From the NCBI GenBank assembly GCA_014218235.1, contig CM024753.1, positions 187,712,348-187,776,347 of the forward strand: a stretch of DNA of 64,000 nt, written 5' to 3'. Below the pieces are notes generated by a model that worked only from the letters and a program-made list of their open reading frames with translations, searched no databases and was not told the DNA's origin. The translations under genes were made by a program, and so were the position numbers. Positions 10,725 through 20,861 of the stretch are shown here, one piece after another. Numbering within the stretch: the first letter of the stretch is position 1; each line of letters begins with the position of its first letter. This DNA is from Colocasia esculenta. Lineage: Eukaryota; Streptophyta; Magnoliopsida; Alismatales; Araceae.

Positions 10725-11132
10725 ATGCCGGCCAGCCGCGAAAAGATCGTGGCATACACTAACGCCGCAACAAGACGGCGGCGCACATGGGCGTCGCTAC
10801 TTTACCCGAGCATTCAAAACACAGAACCCCCCTTTCTCCCCTCTTTTATGCTTTCAAACCTTCTCACTCTCCGACGATTCCTCACCCATACTCTCTTACT
10901 CTCTTTCTCAATCTCTCACTCACTCTCCCGAGGGCACCGACAATGGAGGGAAGTGGCGATGGCGGTGCTGGCTCTTCTAGCCGAAAGGGGAAGCGACAGG
11001 CGGCGAGGAGGAGCTCCCGACGGCGGGAGGCGGCGAGGAGGAGGAGAGGCGCTTAGGAGTGGTTGGGGTGGTGGTGATATGCTACCACCTCCTGATAGAC
11101 ATGAGGGATCCGGGGAGAGCGGTGGTGGGTAG
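10628..11132 (+). other. Antisense leader and short ORF inside E2
   Basis: On the strand opposite to gag there is a TATA-like word (CATATAAACA near 10633), then a long CT-rich leader (10840-10935) like a plant 5' UTR, then an ATG at 10943. The frame from that ATG (MEGSGDGGAGSSSRKGKRQA) stops after 38 codons at 11056; an overlapping frame runs 10725-11132. Composition is GC-rich, basic and glycine-rich. Tat-lineage gypsy elements are known to carry an antisense ORF between pol and the 3' LTR, and the position here agrees. The match is one of layout; I recognise no domain. Confidence 0.35.
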
Positions 11133-12431
11133 TGAGGAGTTTGTGAGCCACCTCCCCCTTATCTTGGTACATGATGCTTATCTTTAGTGGATCTTATATG
11201 CTTTGTGCCAATGATTTGTGACTTTTTTTTAAATTAAAATTGACACGAGTGTGATATGAGATCCGAAAGAGAGAGAAATAAAGTTGAGTACATTGTTGTG
11301 CTGCTCATCATTTTTTTTTTTTTGAATTTTGAAAAATATCTAACGCAAACTCTACACATGAAATGGAAGGTACTTACACTTGCTACTACAGCACTAAAGC
11401 AAGATCAAACTACTGGCAAAGGGTCCGCATTCATTCCCATTTCATTAAAGACCACAAAAAGATGGATGTGCATTAGGAAGGTGGGGGTCCTATAGTTGGT
11501 TGCCCCTAACTTGCGGTGCTGCTATAAAGGCCATATCCAGGAGACGTTCGAGCTTATAGGAAGAAAGATAAGAAAGTTTGAGGGTAAGTCTCGTGCAAGT
11601 TTTTAAAAGATAAATTGAGCTTAGCTTCCTTCCACAGTACACCTTTTAGAGATTCAATCAGTTGAGGAGGGACTTTTGGTCACTTTATTGTGCATGTTTC
11701 TTGTTTGGGGCATGCGTACGACTGGGCTCAAGGGTGTCCCGCGGGAAACTAAACTGCCACTCTTTGTCATGCCAGTATTCCTTGATTTCTTTCATTTGTT
11801 GTTCTTTTCTCTTTTGATTTTGCTTTTCTTTTGCAGGCCTGATTGACCATCCCTATTTGAGATGTCCTCTCAGCAAGGTGTGCTTAGGTTGGTTGCCATA
11901 AATATCCTTTTTTTTTGCTTTTACACTTTGACCGAGTAAAGAAGAGAACAACTTTTACACCACCTAGGTATGGCCTAAATAGCAGCGATATTTGCTAGAG
12001 GAGCCGACTAAGGTTGCCATGTGAGTGTGTGATGATCCTTGCTTAAGGTGACCTTTAATGACAGGGAATGAACGTCGGTCCCCTAGCACGGAGCAATCTC
12101 TAGCCTGAGTGCTGCAGAAGCAAAAAATAAATCTAAGACTGACTCGACCACTTTAGTTGTGAAATGAGATGACTCTTTTTGACGTTCTTTGTTGAAACAA
12201 ATATTTACCTGATTATTTGGTGCACATTGCGACTCCTTTTATTGAAAGAATGACCTGCACTAGTCTTCAAACTTTAATCTTGGTGGATTTTAATTAGCTC
12301 ATTTGCAGGAAAAGGTGGAGATGGCAAGATTGGAGTCAACTCAATCACAAATAAGAGGGAGACAAGACTCTACAAGAATATGACGGATAAGAACCCTCCA
12401 ACAAAAGGATTTACAAAGGAGGAGAAGAATG
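11133..12431. other. E2 non-coding interior, middle
   Basis: No domain is seen on either strand. It contains short T-runs (11227, 11311, 11908) and no long frame. In a complete gypsy element polymerase would be expected between gag and here, so this stretch may mark its ancient loss. Confidence 0.4.
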
Positions 12432-12989
12432 TTAGTGAGGACTGAAACCTCGGAAACAATGAGAGAAAAGGTCAGGACCCCGAATAGGGAGTGAGGGAGG
12501 AATCGGGTCTGGCCCGTGATCAGGAGGAGTTAAAGGAATGAATTGCAGAATGGAGGGTGGAGGATCTGGTGGATCAGAAGGGGAAGTGGAAGGAAGGGAA
12601 TCGGGACCAAGATCAGACGTCCCTGGAGAAGGTGGACCTGACCTACAATCAGGAGGCTCAGGTGGAAGAGGAAGAGAGGAACCCTGAGCACCGGGAAGAA
12701 GATCAGGTGACCCAGGTAGATGTGGAAAGAAATCCTGAGAATCCATAGGGTGATCGGGTGACTCAGGAGGAAGCGAAGAAAAGATATCTTGAGTACCCAG
12801 AGGATGATCGGGTGGCTCAAGAGGAAGAGGAAGAGGGGAACCCTGAGTACCCAAAAGGTGATTGGGAGGCTCAGGAGGAGGGGAAGAAAAGATACCTTGA
12901 GTGCCCAGAGGATGATCGGGCGGCTCATGTGGAGGAGATAAGCGAGGGTCCAAAGACCCTAAAGGAGTAGGAGGGGAAGAATGCGGCAC
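12432..12989 (-). CDS. Proline-rich repeat ORF of E2
   Basis: This 185-codon minus-strand frame is mostly Pro, Asp, Ser, Leu and His. About five units of 18 residues follow the pattern EPPDHPLGTQ then IFSSPPP or SPLPLPL (residues ~22-115), corresponding to a 54-bp minisatellite at 12646-12926. It lies downstream of the gag-type frames on the same strand, 19 bp from the basic ORF. No catalytic motif is present. The opposite strand also reads open as an acidic Glu-rich repeat, so which strand, if any, is coding is uncertain. It may be a disordered extension of the gag polyprotein. Confidence 0.35.
   Translation of the reverse strand: MPHSSPPTPLGSLDPRLSPPHEPPDHPLGTQGIFSSPPPEPPNHLLGTQGSPLPLPLEPPDHPLGTQDIFSSLPPESPDHPMDSQDFFPHLPGSPDLLPGAQGSSLPLPPEPPDCRSGPPSPGTSDLGPDSLPSTSPSDPPDPPPSILQFIPLTPPDHGPDPIPPSLPIRGPDLFSHCFRGFSPH
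12646..12926. repeat. 54-bp minisatellite in E2
   Basis: Roughly five units of 54 bp, a multiple of three, so frames stay open on both strands. Units contain GATGATCGGG(C/T)GGCTCA with variable spacers. The in-frame period suggests, without proving, past protein-level constraint. Confidence 0.7.
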
Positions 12990-13007
12990 CAGTCCAGAAT
13001 TGGGAGA

Positions 13008-13271
13008 TCATGCGCCTCCTCTAGGAACCAAATTGACCAAAATGAGTAGTATTGAAAGATCAAGGTCAGGAGATGACAAGATAGGGAGATTGATATCTTT
13101 CTTGAAGAATTTCAATCTTGATCTCAGCCTCCTTTGCTTCTTGGCAGATTTCTTCTTCTGACGCCACAACTTCTTTGCTCTCACAGACAGATACGACAGT
13201 TTCTTCTTGACATGTCTACTTAAATAGAGGGACCAGACAGTAGATGGCCTCGCTCTTCTCCGCAGCCACAC
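13008..13271 (-). CDS. Small basic ORF of E2
   Basis: 87 codons on the minus strand; residues ~18-60 are strongly basic (KKKLSYLSVRAKKLWRQKKK), and the C-terminal third is leucine-rich. It sits between the 285-codon frame and the proline-rich frame. No family is recognised. The basic segment could bind nucleic acid, as gag C-termini do. It may simply be another broken piece of one longer polyprotein. Confidence 0.3.
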   Translation of the reverse strand: MWLRRRARPSTVWSLYLSRHVKKKLSYLSVRAKKLWRQKKKSAKKQRRLRSRLKFFKKDINLPILSSPDLDLSILLILVNLVPRGGA

Positions 13272-13348
13272 GGCTCACTCATCAATTATAGTCGTCATGA
13301 CTGTCGTGTGTGCACTTGCCCCTTGGCTATCATTTGCATATCCAACCA

Positions 13349-14206
13349 TTATAGACACCCATGGGGGAAGCCATAAATTGGCATCTTCATTAAGAAGGAT
13401 TCCTTTGACAGGTAGATAGTACAGATCCATGGGAACTTGATGCGCGGCACCATAAGCATGAGACTTGGCATCTTGGCTTGACAATCTGGCATGAAGACTA
13501 ACTCTCTTGACAGCTGGAGAGGGAAGGCTTCTGGGAGTGTGATGGGTGGCACTAGCACGGCCAACTGACTGACAGGCTGAGGCAAATTGCAAAGGACTCT
13601 TGGCAAAACCTTGAGTGTTCTTGGTGACATAGCAATGTGCCCCTGGTCAGGTTGAAACATGGCAAGGAGGGCTTTGGATGCTTCGGGCAGCATGATTTCT
13701 TGCCCTTTGAGTGACAGCTGATTCATGATGGCCTTAGAAGCCGCATGAGATAGCACGATATTTGTAGAGAACCCCGTCTCTTGACCAGCCATATGCAATA
13801 TAACTGAGCGAGGAGTGATGATGACATTAATGGTAGCATTCCCAATAAGCAACGTAATGGCTACCATCCCAGCTTTGGATCTGGCTGGCACTAGGGCCTG
13901 GGAACTCTTTTTGACAGTGCTCTTCTGAGGAGATGAAGGCTCATCCTTCCCGAATGTGCCTGAGATAAGGACATAGACTGGCATGCGACTGATGTAGTTG
14001 TAAGGGTTGAAACACATGACCGGAACTGGGCTACCTTTACTCGGTCCATCTTTCATAGGGGAAGTAATTTCAAGGCATGCTACTGGTGATGCACACCCGC
14101 TCCATTGGGATGTGGTAATGGGATGTATGATGGCTATGGTGGGTTCGTCAGATGCGGAGGGCTTGATGTGAGGTGATTGGATGGTGGCAAAGAGCTCTTC
14201 CTCCAA
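13349..14206 (-). CDS. E2 gag downstream ORF, unknown domain
   Basis: 285 codons on the minus strand, downstream of the gag zinc motif, in a Ser/Pro/Gln-rich linker that turns into an ordered, hydrophobic segment (residues ~110-230, with VAITLLIGNATINVIITP and GFSTNIVLSHAASKAIMNQL). This is where a protease would be expected in a gypsy polyprotein, but I see no D-S/T-G active site. The frame may be translated as an extension of gag. Whether the open length reflects constraint or chance cannot be decided from one copy. Confidence 0.4.
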   Translation of the reverse strand: MEEELFATIQSPHIKPSASDEPTIAIIHPITTSQWSGCASPVACLEITSPMKDGPSKGSPVPVMCFNPYNYISRMPVYVLISGTFGKDEPSSPQKSTVKKSSQALVPARSKAGMVAITLLIGNATINVIITPRSVILHMAGQETGFSTNIVLSHAASKAIMNQLSLKGQEIMLPEASKALLAMFQPDQGHIAMSPRTLKVLPRVLCNLPQPVSQLAVLVPPITLPEAFPLQLSRELVFMPDCQAKMPSLMLMVPRIKFPWICTIYLSKESFLMKMPIYGFPHGCL

Positions 14207-14739
14207 CTCAGAGGCTGAGTTAGCCTTAAGCTTGGGAGTAGGAAACTCTTGCTCCAGCTCAGAGGTGAGTGGAGCTTGCTCGAGCCTTGGTGTTGTGGTG
14301 GTAATGGCTTGCTCAGGTGTAGGTGGTTGTGGGGCGGAGACGGTAGCGAGGGGTAAAAATGGAGGGTTTGTAGGAGGTGAGGGATCAGTGGCTTATGGTG
14401 TTAAGGAAGACGGGCAATGGTGCAATGTGACATCAGGGGTAGTCGTGGTGGTGATAGCCTGAGCAAGGGTTGGTGGAGGAGGCTGTTGAGGTGGTGAAGG
14501 AGCAGATGACGCACTTGGAGGGTAAATAAAGAAATGCCTCTAGCCTTGAGTCTTTGGAGATGGCAACTGCCTCGATGCTTGTGCATGTTGCCTTGACTGT
14601 GATGCTGTCTGCTTGGGCGGCTGTTCTGCTGCTTGTGATGGAGAGGACTACTGCCCCTGGCCTTGCGTTCTTCTCTTCTCTTGACAATGCAAGATGAGTT
14701 TGTGCATTTCAGCCCAATTTATCTTGTGCTCTAGATCAT

Positions 14740-16257
14740 AGATCACATCCCAGAATTCGCAGCAGTTCGCGACTGTATGCCCTGGATGGCGATGATATGG
14801 GCAATATTCTGATCGGTCCACTGTCATGTCCTAGCTTGGATTTTCTGGAGGGAGCTACAATGCATTGATGGACATTATGGCCGTGAAGACATCAGAGAGG
14901 GACTCTAGCAACGGATGATAATGGGCTCGCTTTGGACGTTGTGAAGGGTGAGTAGGGGATGGCAGGGTGCTGCGATGACATGGGCGAGGGGGTTGTTCTT
15001 TTGGAAGAGGTGCGAGTTGGCTTGGTGGGAGTGGTGAGGATGCGTAATGGTCGGCGGAATGGGTAGGAGCGGTACTATGGATAACATCAACTTGGGCCTG
15101 GGTTTGGACTCCTCATAAGTGGGCCCTTGAAATGTGCAAATGGGTTGTTGGGCCTCAAACAAGGATGGCACGGGGGAGTCACTGAGCTGGGTTTTAACAA
15201 AGTGAGCACAACTGTATAATTGTTGCATGGATGTGATGTTGTTCATAGCCAGGATGTGGCGGTACATAGGTGTTGCATTAGCAATGATAAGCTTGATCTT
15301 CTCCTCTTCTGGGATGTGCATTTGAACATGTGTGGACATTTGATGCCATCGGTCAGCATAGGTTGCAAATTCTTCATCAGGCTTCATCTATTCAGTCATC
15401 AAATCAGCCATTGAATACTTGGGCCCGGCCCAGTCTTGATATTGTTGCATGAATCTGACCTTGACAACCTCAAAATTCTCGACTTCATTGGGAGGCAGGG
15501 AATAAAACCATTCTAGAGCGGGCCCATCCAACAACCGCCTAAAAGGGTAAGCCAATAAGCGACGATCATGTTGGTAGGATACCGAGTCATAGAGGAACTC
15601 CTTTAGATGGATGTAAGGGTCTCCAGCTCCACTATATTTGCGATAGACAAGAAGCTGAGAAAGTGGAGGGATCCGAAGACCATGGAAATCAGGGAGAGTA
15701 TTATTGAAGGAGGGTTTGGGATTTAATTGCCTCCGCAAATCACTAAGCTCTCGCTTCATGGACTCGAACTCAGATTGGAAGTCCTGAGTCGAGGTGGATT
15801 GTGGATAGCGAGGGCCAGCTTGGGTATAAGGGCAGAGTTGAGATCCAAGGTCCGGACCATATTGAATATAATGGGCCGGTTGTGATGATGTGGGCTGAAC
15901 AAAAGGATGGCCCGATCCAGGAGTGACAACGTGAGTGGATCTAGAACGAGCAGGATAATGTGGGCCTGTTGGGCCCATCCTTGAAGAAGATTTTGGAGCA
16001 AAGGTGGACAACAATTCTCGGGCCTGGTCAGGGCCCATTTCCAGCAGGAGGCGCTCCAATTCAGCGGCCTCATCAGAGGAGGAGGGTAACGAGACGGCAT
16101 GGGAAAAGGTAGCCCGATGGGCCCTGGGCTGGGCTGAATTTGAAAGAAACTCATGAGACAAGGGGTCTGCATGAGGAGGAGAGGTTGGAGGATAGGTGAA
16201 ATAGACAGGAGCCATGAAAGGATGAAGGATGAAGTAAAAGGATACACTAAAATACAA
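14740..16257 (-). pseudogene. E2 gypsy-type gag
   Basis: The likely start is the methionine at 16215 (MAPVYFTYPPTSPP) rather than the first one at 16257. The Retrotrans_gag core is clear near 15640-15420: YSGAGDPYIHLKEFL, LLDGPALEWFYSLPP, FMQQYQDW. A single in-frame TAG follows MTE near 15388 before MKPDEEFATYADRW. A frameshift near 14910 leads to a CPYHRHPGHTVANC zinc motif around 14800, of the C-x2-H type seen in Tat-lineage gag. Gag builds the particle and packages the RNA. The damage is light, so this copy was functional fairly recently. Confidence 0.8.
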
Positions 16258-17373
16258 ATAGGACTACAACAACTGATACAAACACACAAGAAGGGGATGA
16301 GAAAAGGAGTTCTCAAGCAAACACCCAAATTAACATGATATGCGTCAGGGTTTTAGGGTTATCACTTAGCCTTTTAGTGGATTGATTTAATTGAATTGCA
16401 CTCGGCTAAAGAAGGACCCTAATGGGTATGAACTCAAGTACTCCAGGATGACTAAGGGAACATACAACTCACACGTAGGGGATGGCTGAACTAAGGGTAC
16501 AACGGGTACAACCAGCCCGAAGAACCACAACGTGCGTACGGCCACGAGGACTTACGGAGGCCCTCGGAAGGTGGCCCTGGTCAGCCCACGAGTGCTCGCA
16601 GGTGAGAGGACCCACTCAACCAAGGAGGATAACCTAAACAGTATGGATCAGTAGTTTATGCACGGGCCTAGGTACCCAAAATGTATGGAATATCTAACTA
16701 ATAGCAAAACAGGGTAACTAACAGGCCTCGAACTAAGTCGTGGCGGACAGATACACCGCGACACTATCGCGACCAGAAACCCAGCCGCGATATCAGCAGA
16801 ATGCTGAGGCCTTTAATCACACGCAAACAAAGAGCAAACATGCTATCCTAAAGCACAGAGAATGTATGTAATAACCAACATAACACATCAGAGCTCATGG
16901 ATCACATAGAAATAGGCCCATGGATCAAAAGCACTAACAAGCAATGTGTACCTGAAGACCCGTCTTCCCAATATGCCGCGACATGATTGCATCCCCACGA
17001 CCCGCCGCAACAGAGCCCAAAAACAAACAGTAAATGAAAAGGAAAATCTGAAACCTAATAGGATTCTAACAATCAGAAACACGAACATACAGGGCAGAAC
17101 AACATAGAAGAGACATGGATGGGTCCTCAGAACAGAAATAGGGTGGGCAGAGGAGGAGAAGGGCGTACCTCTTGTCGCGTCGGTCACTGCCGACGCTACC
17201 AGATCGCGGCGACGCGATACACCACGTTCCCAAAAGAGGACAGGAATGCCGAAACCATACAAAAAACATACCTAACAGGGTTCTAGGAAAGCATTTAAAC
17301 AACAAAACATGGCAGGCAAACAGGCTAAACTCACGAGGCTAGCACTGAAGGTCCCACCGTGATCACCAAAAGG
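16258..17373 (-). other. E2 leader between 5' LTR and gag
   Basis: On the minus strand this ~1.1 kb follows the right LTR. It opens with a primer-site candidate TTTTGGTGATCACGGTGGG and contains many CG-rich words (CGCGACA, GCCGCGAC near 16737-17220). Frames here are short and unconvincing. It probably carries the packaging leader. Confidence 0.5.
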
Positions 17374-18791
17374 TGTAATCAAGGGGAATGTGCACCCCAA
17401 AGACACGCAAACATGGATCAACTATAGAAGCATGGAAAAATGGATGTGATCGCCACCTAGATAGTTGCCATATAAGAGAATGGGGTAGGCTAACTAAGCT
17501 AGGAAAAGGAATGAGAGAACGAGGCACTGACTTGAGATCGCGACGGGAAACCCCATCGCGATGGGTTGATGTCGCGACGCCATAACAGGGTGCGTCAACG
17601 TTATCGCATTGCCATCCTCTGCTGGGTTCTCTACAGTGTGGGAGAAGTTGGTGTGGACCTTCTTCCTGTCCTCCGACTGGCCAGAGAACAAGAGCTGCTT
17701 GTCAGCCTTCGCTTGGGTGTCTGCCAAAACAACGAAAACAAGAAAAGAAACCATGTTAGAACAAATTAAGTGTAGAAACTATTCACGAATGAAATAGAAG
17801 AAAAGAGCATGGTGGGAACTGACCTGGGGGGTAGTTTTTAACCCCTTGGTTGATGGAAAACATGGGTGGAAAAGAAATGCAGCATATCTAGAAAATAAAA
17901 TAACATGCATGGGAAAAGGAAATGAGGGAAGAGGGAAGAAAGAGCCCCATATGGGGCGTCTCCCTGGCGTTTATATGAGTCCTTGGCTCGTGCTGAAGCC
18001 TCAGAAGAAGTGGGGGTCGCCCTCCTTAAGCTCCAAGCTCCGTTGATGAAGAAATGGGCATGGCTTAAAGAAGGGAATAAGAGGAAAATGAGAGAAATGG
18101 AAGAGCTGCGAGCTAATTATTGGTCACATAAAATTTTGGCAGCCCTTCGGGGTGAAAATGGGGCTCCCCCGTTCTGAAGGAAGGGCCTTGCTTTTATAGA
18201 GAAATGAGAGAAAATAATCCAGTCTTTCTGATAAATCCTCCAAATAAAAAATAAATACCATTAAATCTCATGGGTGAGAGTCCAAAGGAGCCTCCAAAGA
18301 GTACCACAATCCCAAGATGCGCTCAGGAGGTTGGGGGATTGCTTAAGGATTAAGATAAAGCCATGAGAGGATAAATAGGAGGTGGCTGCAGAGGCCAGCG
18401 CATGTGGCTGTTGTCGTGACGGATCGTAGGGGCGCAACAGAGACTAACGCAACGGCCAGAAGGGGCACGACAGAAAGGCCACGTGCATGGATATGCATGG
18501 GCTGTCGCGACGGCCTTAGGGGGCGCGACAATGATTAACGCGGCGCTACGACATGTCGCGTTAAGGAAAATCGATTATTCTTGAATTATTGGCCAATCAA
18601 ACGGGAGAATAATGGACATTTAAGACTCAATGACTCTTTTAGAAGGATAATGGGCGGGGTTTCATGAAAATTGGGCTATTAATGGGCTCAAAGCAAGGCT
18701 AAAGGTGGGCTCAAGGTGAATGACCAACTTGGGGCTCATTAAGATAACAAGAAATGTGGTTCGACTTGTAGGCCAGTATCGGGTGTCTACA
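17374..18791 (-). repeat. E2 5' LTR (right)
   Basis: 1418 bp, ending TGTCTACA on the plus strand just before the ATGAT duplication. The minus-strand TATA box CTCTATAAAAGC lies near 18190-18201. The TCGCGA hairpin seen in the other LTR has one mismatch here (CCCATCGCGAT), again a C-to-T or G-to-A type change. Confidence 0.9.
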
Positions 18792-18796
18792 ATGAT

Positions 18797-19768
18797 CTTA
18801 CAACTATGTCATTAGAAAAGCTTATAGGATCATTGATGGCACATGAGATCAATATGGAGCGACTATATGAAAGCTCATCCAAAAAGAAATTTACTAATGC
18901 TTTCAAAGTTATAGTTGCTCCTTTCACCTCTTCCTCTTCTAGTTCAAAAAATGCAGGCTCTGAAGACAGTGATGTAGATGATGTATTGTCCAAACTTCAG
19001 AGAATTCTTAAGAAGAAGAAAAATGGATCATGAAGGATCCAAAAGAAGGAGAAAGAACCAGTCTGCTATGAATGCAAAAAACCTGGACATCTGAGACCAG
19101 GTTGTCCAAGACTCAAGAAGACTGGTCAGGTAGAAAAATCCAAGAAGAAGCACAAGAAATTCAAAAGAAAAGCCAAGATAGCTGCTTGGGACAATGAAGA
19201 AGTCTCCACTTCAAATTCATCAAGCTCAGATTTTGAAAAAGAGCAGGTAAGCCTAGCCCTCATGGGACTAGATGAGGTACATTCTGACCCATCTTTTAAT
19301 TCTTACACTGATTCAGGGTCAGAGTCTGAAGATTTAGAAGATGTCTTTAATGAACTTTATGAAAAACATAAAGGTGTAGTAAAAGAATTTAAGAATATGA
19401 AAAATAACCTTACTTGCTTAGAAAACACTAATTCTGATCTTAAATTAGAAATGGAACAATTGGAAACACAATTACATGAAAGTAAAAATAATAATTATCT
19501 TTTGAATGAAGATTTAAAGAGCAAGAACAATGAAAAATTAGAGTTAGAAGAAAAATTGAAAACTCTAACTGAAAAAAATCTTTATTTAAAAAAATTAGTT
19601 AGAAAATTAACAAAAGGTAAAACATCTCTAGCTCTATACTTAAAAGGATCAAAATCTGGCAACAATAAACAAGGTCTTGGATATGAACCTCCTGAAAAAG
19701 GAAAACAAATTAAGTATCCTGAAAAATATCCATTACCAAAATTTGTGAAACAAACCAAGATGCCTTAG
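18797..19768 (+). pseudogene. E1 gag, C-terminal part with first zinc knuckle
   Basis: This continues the frame broken at 8167. MSLEKLIGSLMAHEINMERL leads to a Lys-rich stretch and an in-frame TGA at 19031. A standard retroviral CCHC knuckle follows (CYECKKPGHLRPGC near 19049-19090). From ~19360 the protein is a long acidic/lysine-rich coiled coil (ENTNSDLKLEMEQLETQLHE), as in Sirevirus gag. It ends at a TAG at 19766 caused by a frameshift. The knuckle binds genomic RNA. Confidence 0.85.
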
Positions 19769-19784
19769 AAAAAAGGACCCTGTA

Positions 19785-20018
19785 ATGAACAAATGCTCTC
19801 AAAAGAAAAATGTTTCTAAAAATCATGTTTTAAACAAACATCACAAAGACAACAAGGTCTGTAAAACAAATTACATTCATTGTTGTTCTCATTGCAACAA
19901 ATTAGGTCACACAGTAAACACCTGCACAACTAGGCACTTAGTATGGATTCCGAAAGGTTATTTTTATGCATCTAACCATCAAAGACCCAAAAACATTTGG
20001 GTACCTATTTCTGAGTAG
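19785..20018 (+). pseudogene. E1 gag C-terminus with second zinc knuckle
   Basis: This short frame holds CSHCNKLGHTVNTC, the second knuckle found in E3 gag as CSHCNKLGHLKSTC, then a WVPISE tail equivalent to the end of E3 gag. It is offset by one base from the preceding gag frame. The protease and the rest of pol that should follow are absent; the sequence goes directly to 3'-end material. Confidence 0.8.
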
Positions 20019-20181
20019 TTTATTTGCAGGATAGCCTTGGAGCATCAGGAACAATAGATGCTCAAGGCATTGGTGACTGCAAGCTCTTCTTCCAACTCAA
20101 ATCTGAAGAGAGAGTAGTCACAGATTTGTATTTGATTTACAGTACTACTAATAAGGTTTTGCAAGTCTCTTTTTATAAATG

Positions 20182-20195
20182 CAAGTAAAATTCTT
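20182..20195. other. LINE target-site duplication, left copy
   Basis: CAAGTAAAATTCTT matches CAAGTGAAATTCTT at 20561-20574 (13 of 14). It brackets a poly(T)-ended segment with RNase H homology, as expected for target-primed reverse transcription. Confidence 0.75.
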
Positions 20196-20560
20196 TTCTT
20201 TTTTTTTAATGTAAAATGGCCCTCAGTATCATAGACTAGGAGAGTGCACCCTCCCCTAGAGAGGGAGAATGTTCTCACTCCACCAGAGAAGACCTGGGCT
20301 AGGAATATATATAATAAGAAGGATAGTACAAGAGGACAAGCCGGTCATAGAAATCTAACATGATAGAGACCGGTTCTATGCAAGACCAAAGGTCCTTTAC
20401 ACATGTGAGGAATACAAGTTGACCCCCAAAACACATAGTTCTCCTTAGACAAGCAACCAAAGTTAGCTAAAGCATCTGCCACTTGATTCGTCTCACGGTA
20501 AACATGTTCTTGAAGACTTGACAAACAACAAGTGGATATGTCAAGAAACAACAAGACCAA
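20196..20560 (-). mobile_element. 5'-truncated LINE tail inside E1
   Basis: On the minus strand, ~30 codons of LINE RNase H (HVYRETNQVADALANFG) and its C-terminal tail up to a stop at 20345 are followed by ~135 bp of 3' UTR and an A-rich end (plus-strand T-run 20199-20207). A 14-bp target duplication flanks it. Only the last ~365 bp of the LINE was copied, the usual 5' truncation. Confidence 0.85.
20345..20530 (-). pseudogene. LINE RNase H (RVT_3) C-terminal fragment
   Basis: The motif RETNQVADALANFG is the C-terminal signature of the RNase H domain of plant L1-like LINEs, containing the last catalytic aspartate. The frame ends naturally at 20345 (HVRFL stop). The catalytic D, E, D residues upstream are missing through 5' truncation, so it encodes no enzyme. 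Frame sequence right of ~20561 belongs to E1, not the LINE. Confidence 0.8.
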
Positions 20561-20574
20561 CAAGTGAAATTCTT

Positions 20575-20861
20575 GAAAATCTGAATAAGCCTCATACCAA
20601 GGGGGAGCCTGACATTCAGGGGGAGCATACACTAAGGGGAAGCAATAAATGTATGACAAATATTGTTGAACCCCTCTCATTCAAACTCACAGGTAGTATT
20701 GGTAAGAAGTCTTTACAAGAGGGAATATGCAAATGGTAAGATCCTTCCATTTTGGGTTTTGATAAAAAGGGGGAGAGTATTTTATTTATGAATTTTCTGT
20801 TTCAAACTTCTCATTTCAAGAAAATTCACATGAGTTTTGTCATCACCAAAAAAGGGGAGAT
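20575..20861 (+). other. E1 3' internal region with polypurine tracts
   Basis: Several G-rich purine tracts occur: GGGGGAGCC and GGGGGAGCAT near 20605-20630, AAAAAGGGGGAGAG near 20766, and AAAAAAGGGGAGA right before the LTR at 20848-20860. Repeated tracts of this kind are characteristic of Sireviruses. No coding frame is present. Confidence 0.7.

Larger units (their letters stand above)
8168..18791 (-). mobile_element. E2: gag-only gypsy-like LTR element (non-autonomous)
   Basis: Two 1418-bp LTRs (8168-9585 and 17374-18791) enclose 7788 bp. Plus-strand ends are TGTAATCA and GTCTACA, with perfect ATGAT duplications. A TATA box (CTCTATAAAAGC) inside each LTR points leftward and gag reads leftward, so transcription runs on the minus strand. 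The right LTR is followed (minus) by TTTTGGTGATCACGG, a plausible primer site resembling those of Tat/Ogre-type elements. I see Ty3-type gag but no protease, reverse transcriptase, RNase H or integrase. It matches what the literature calls TR-GAG or large non-autonomous elements. Confidence 0.88.

Noticed and set aside
12557..12970. Plus-strand Glu-rich ORFs opposite the proline-rich frame
   Set aside because: They are the complementary reading of the same 54-bp minisatellite; E2 is transcribed on the minus strand.
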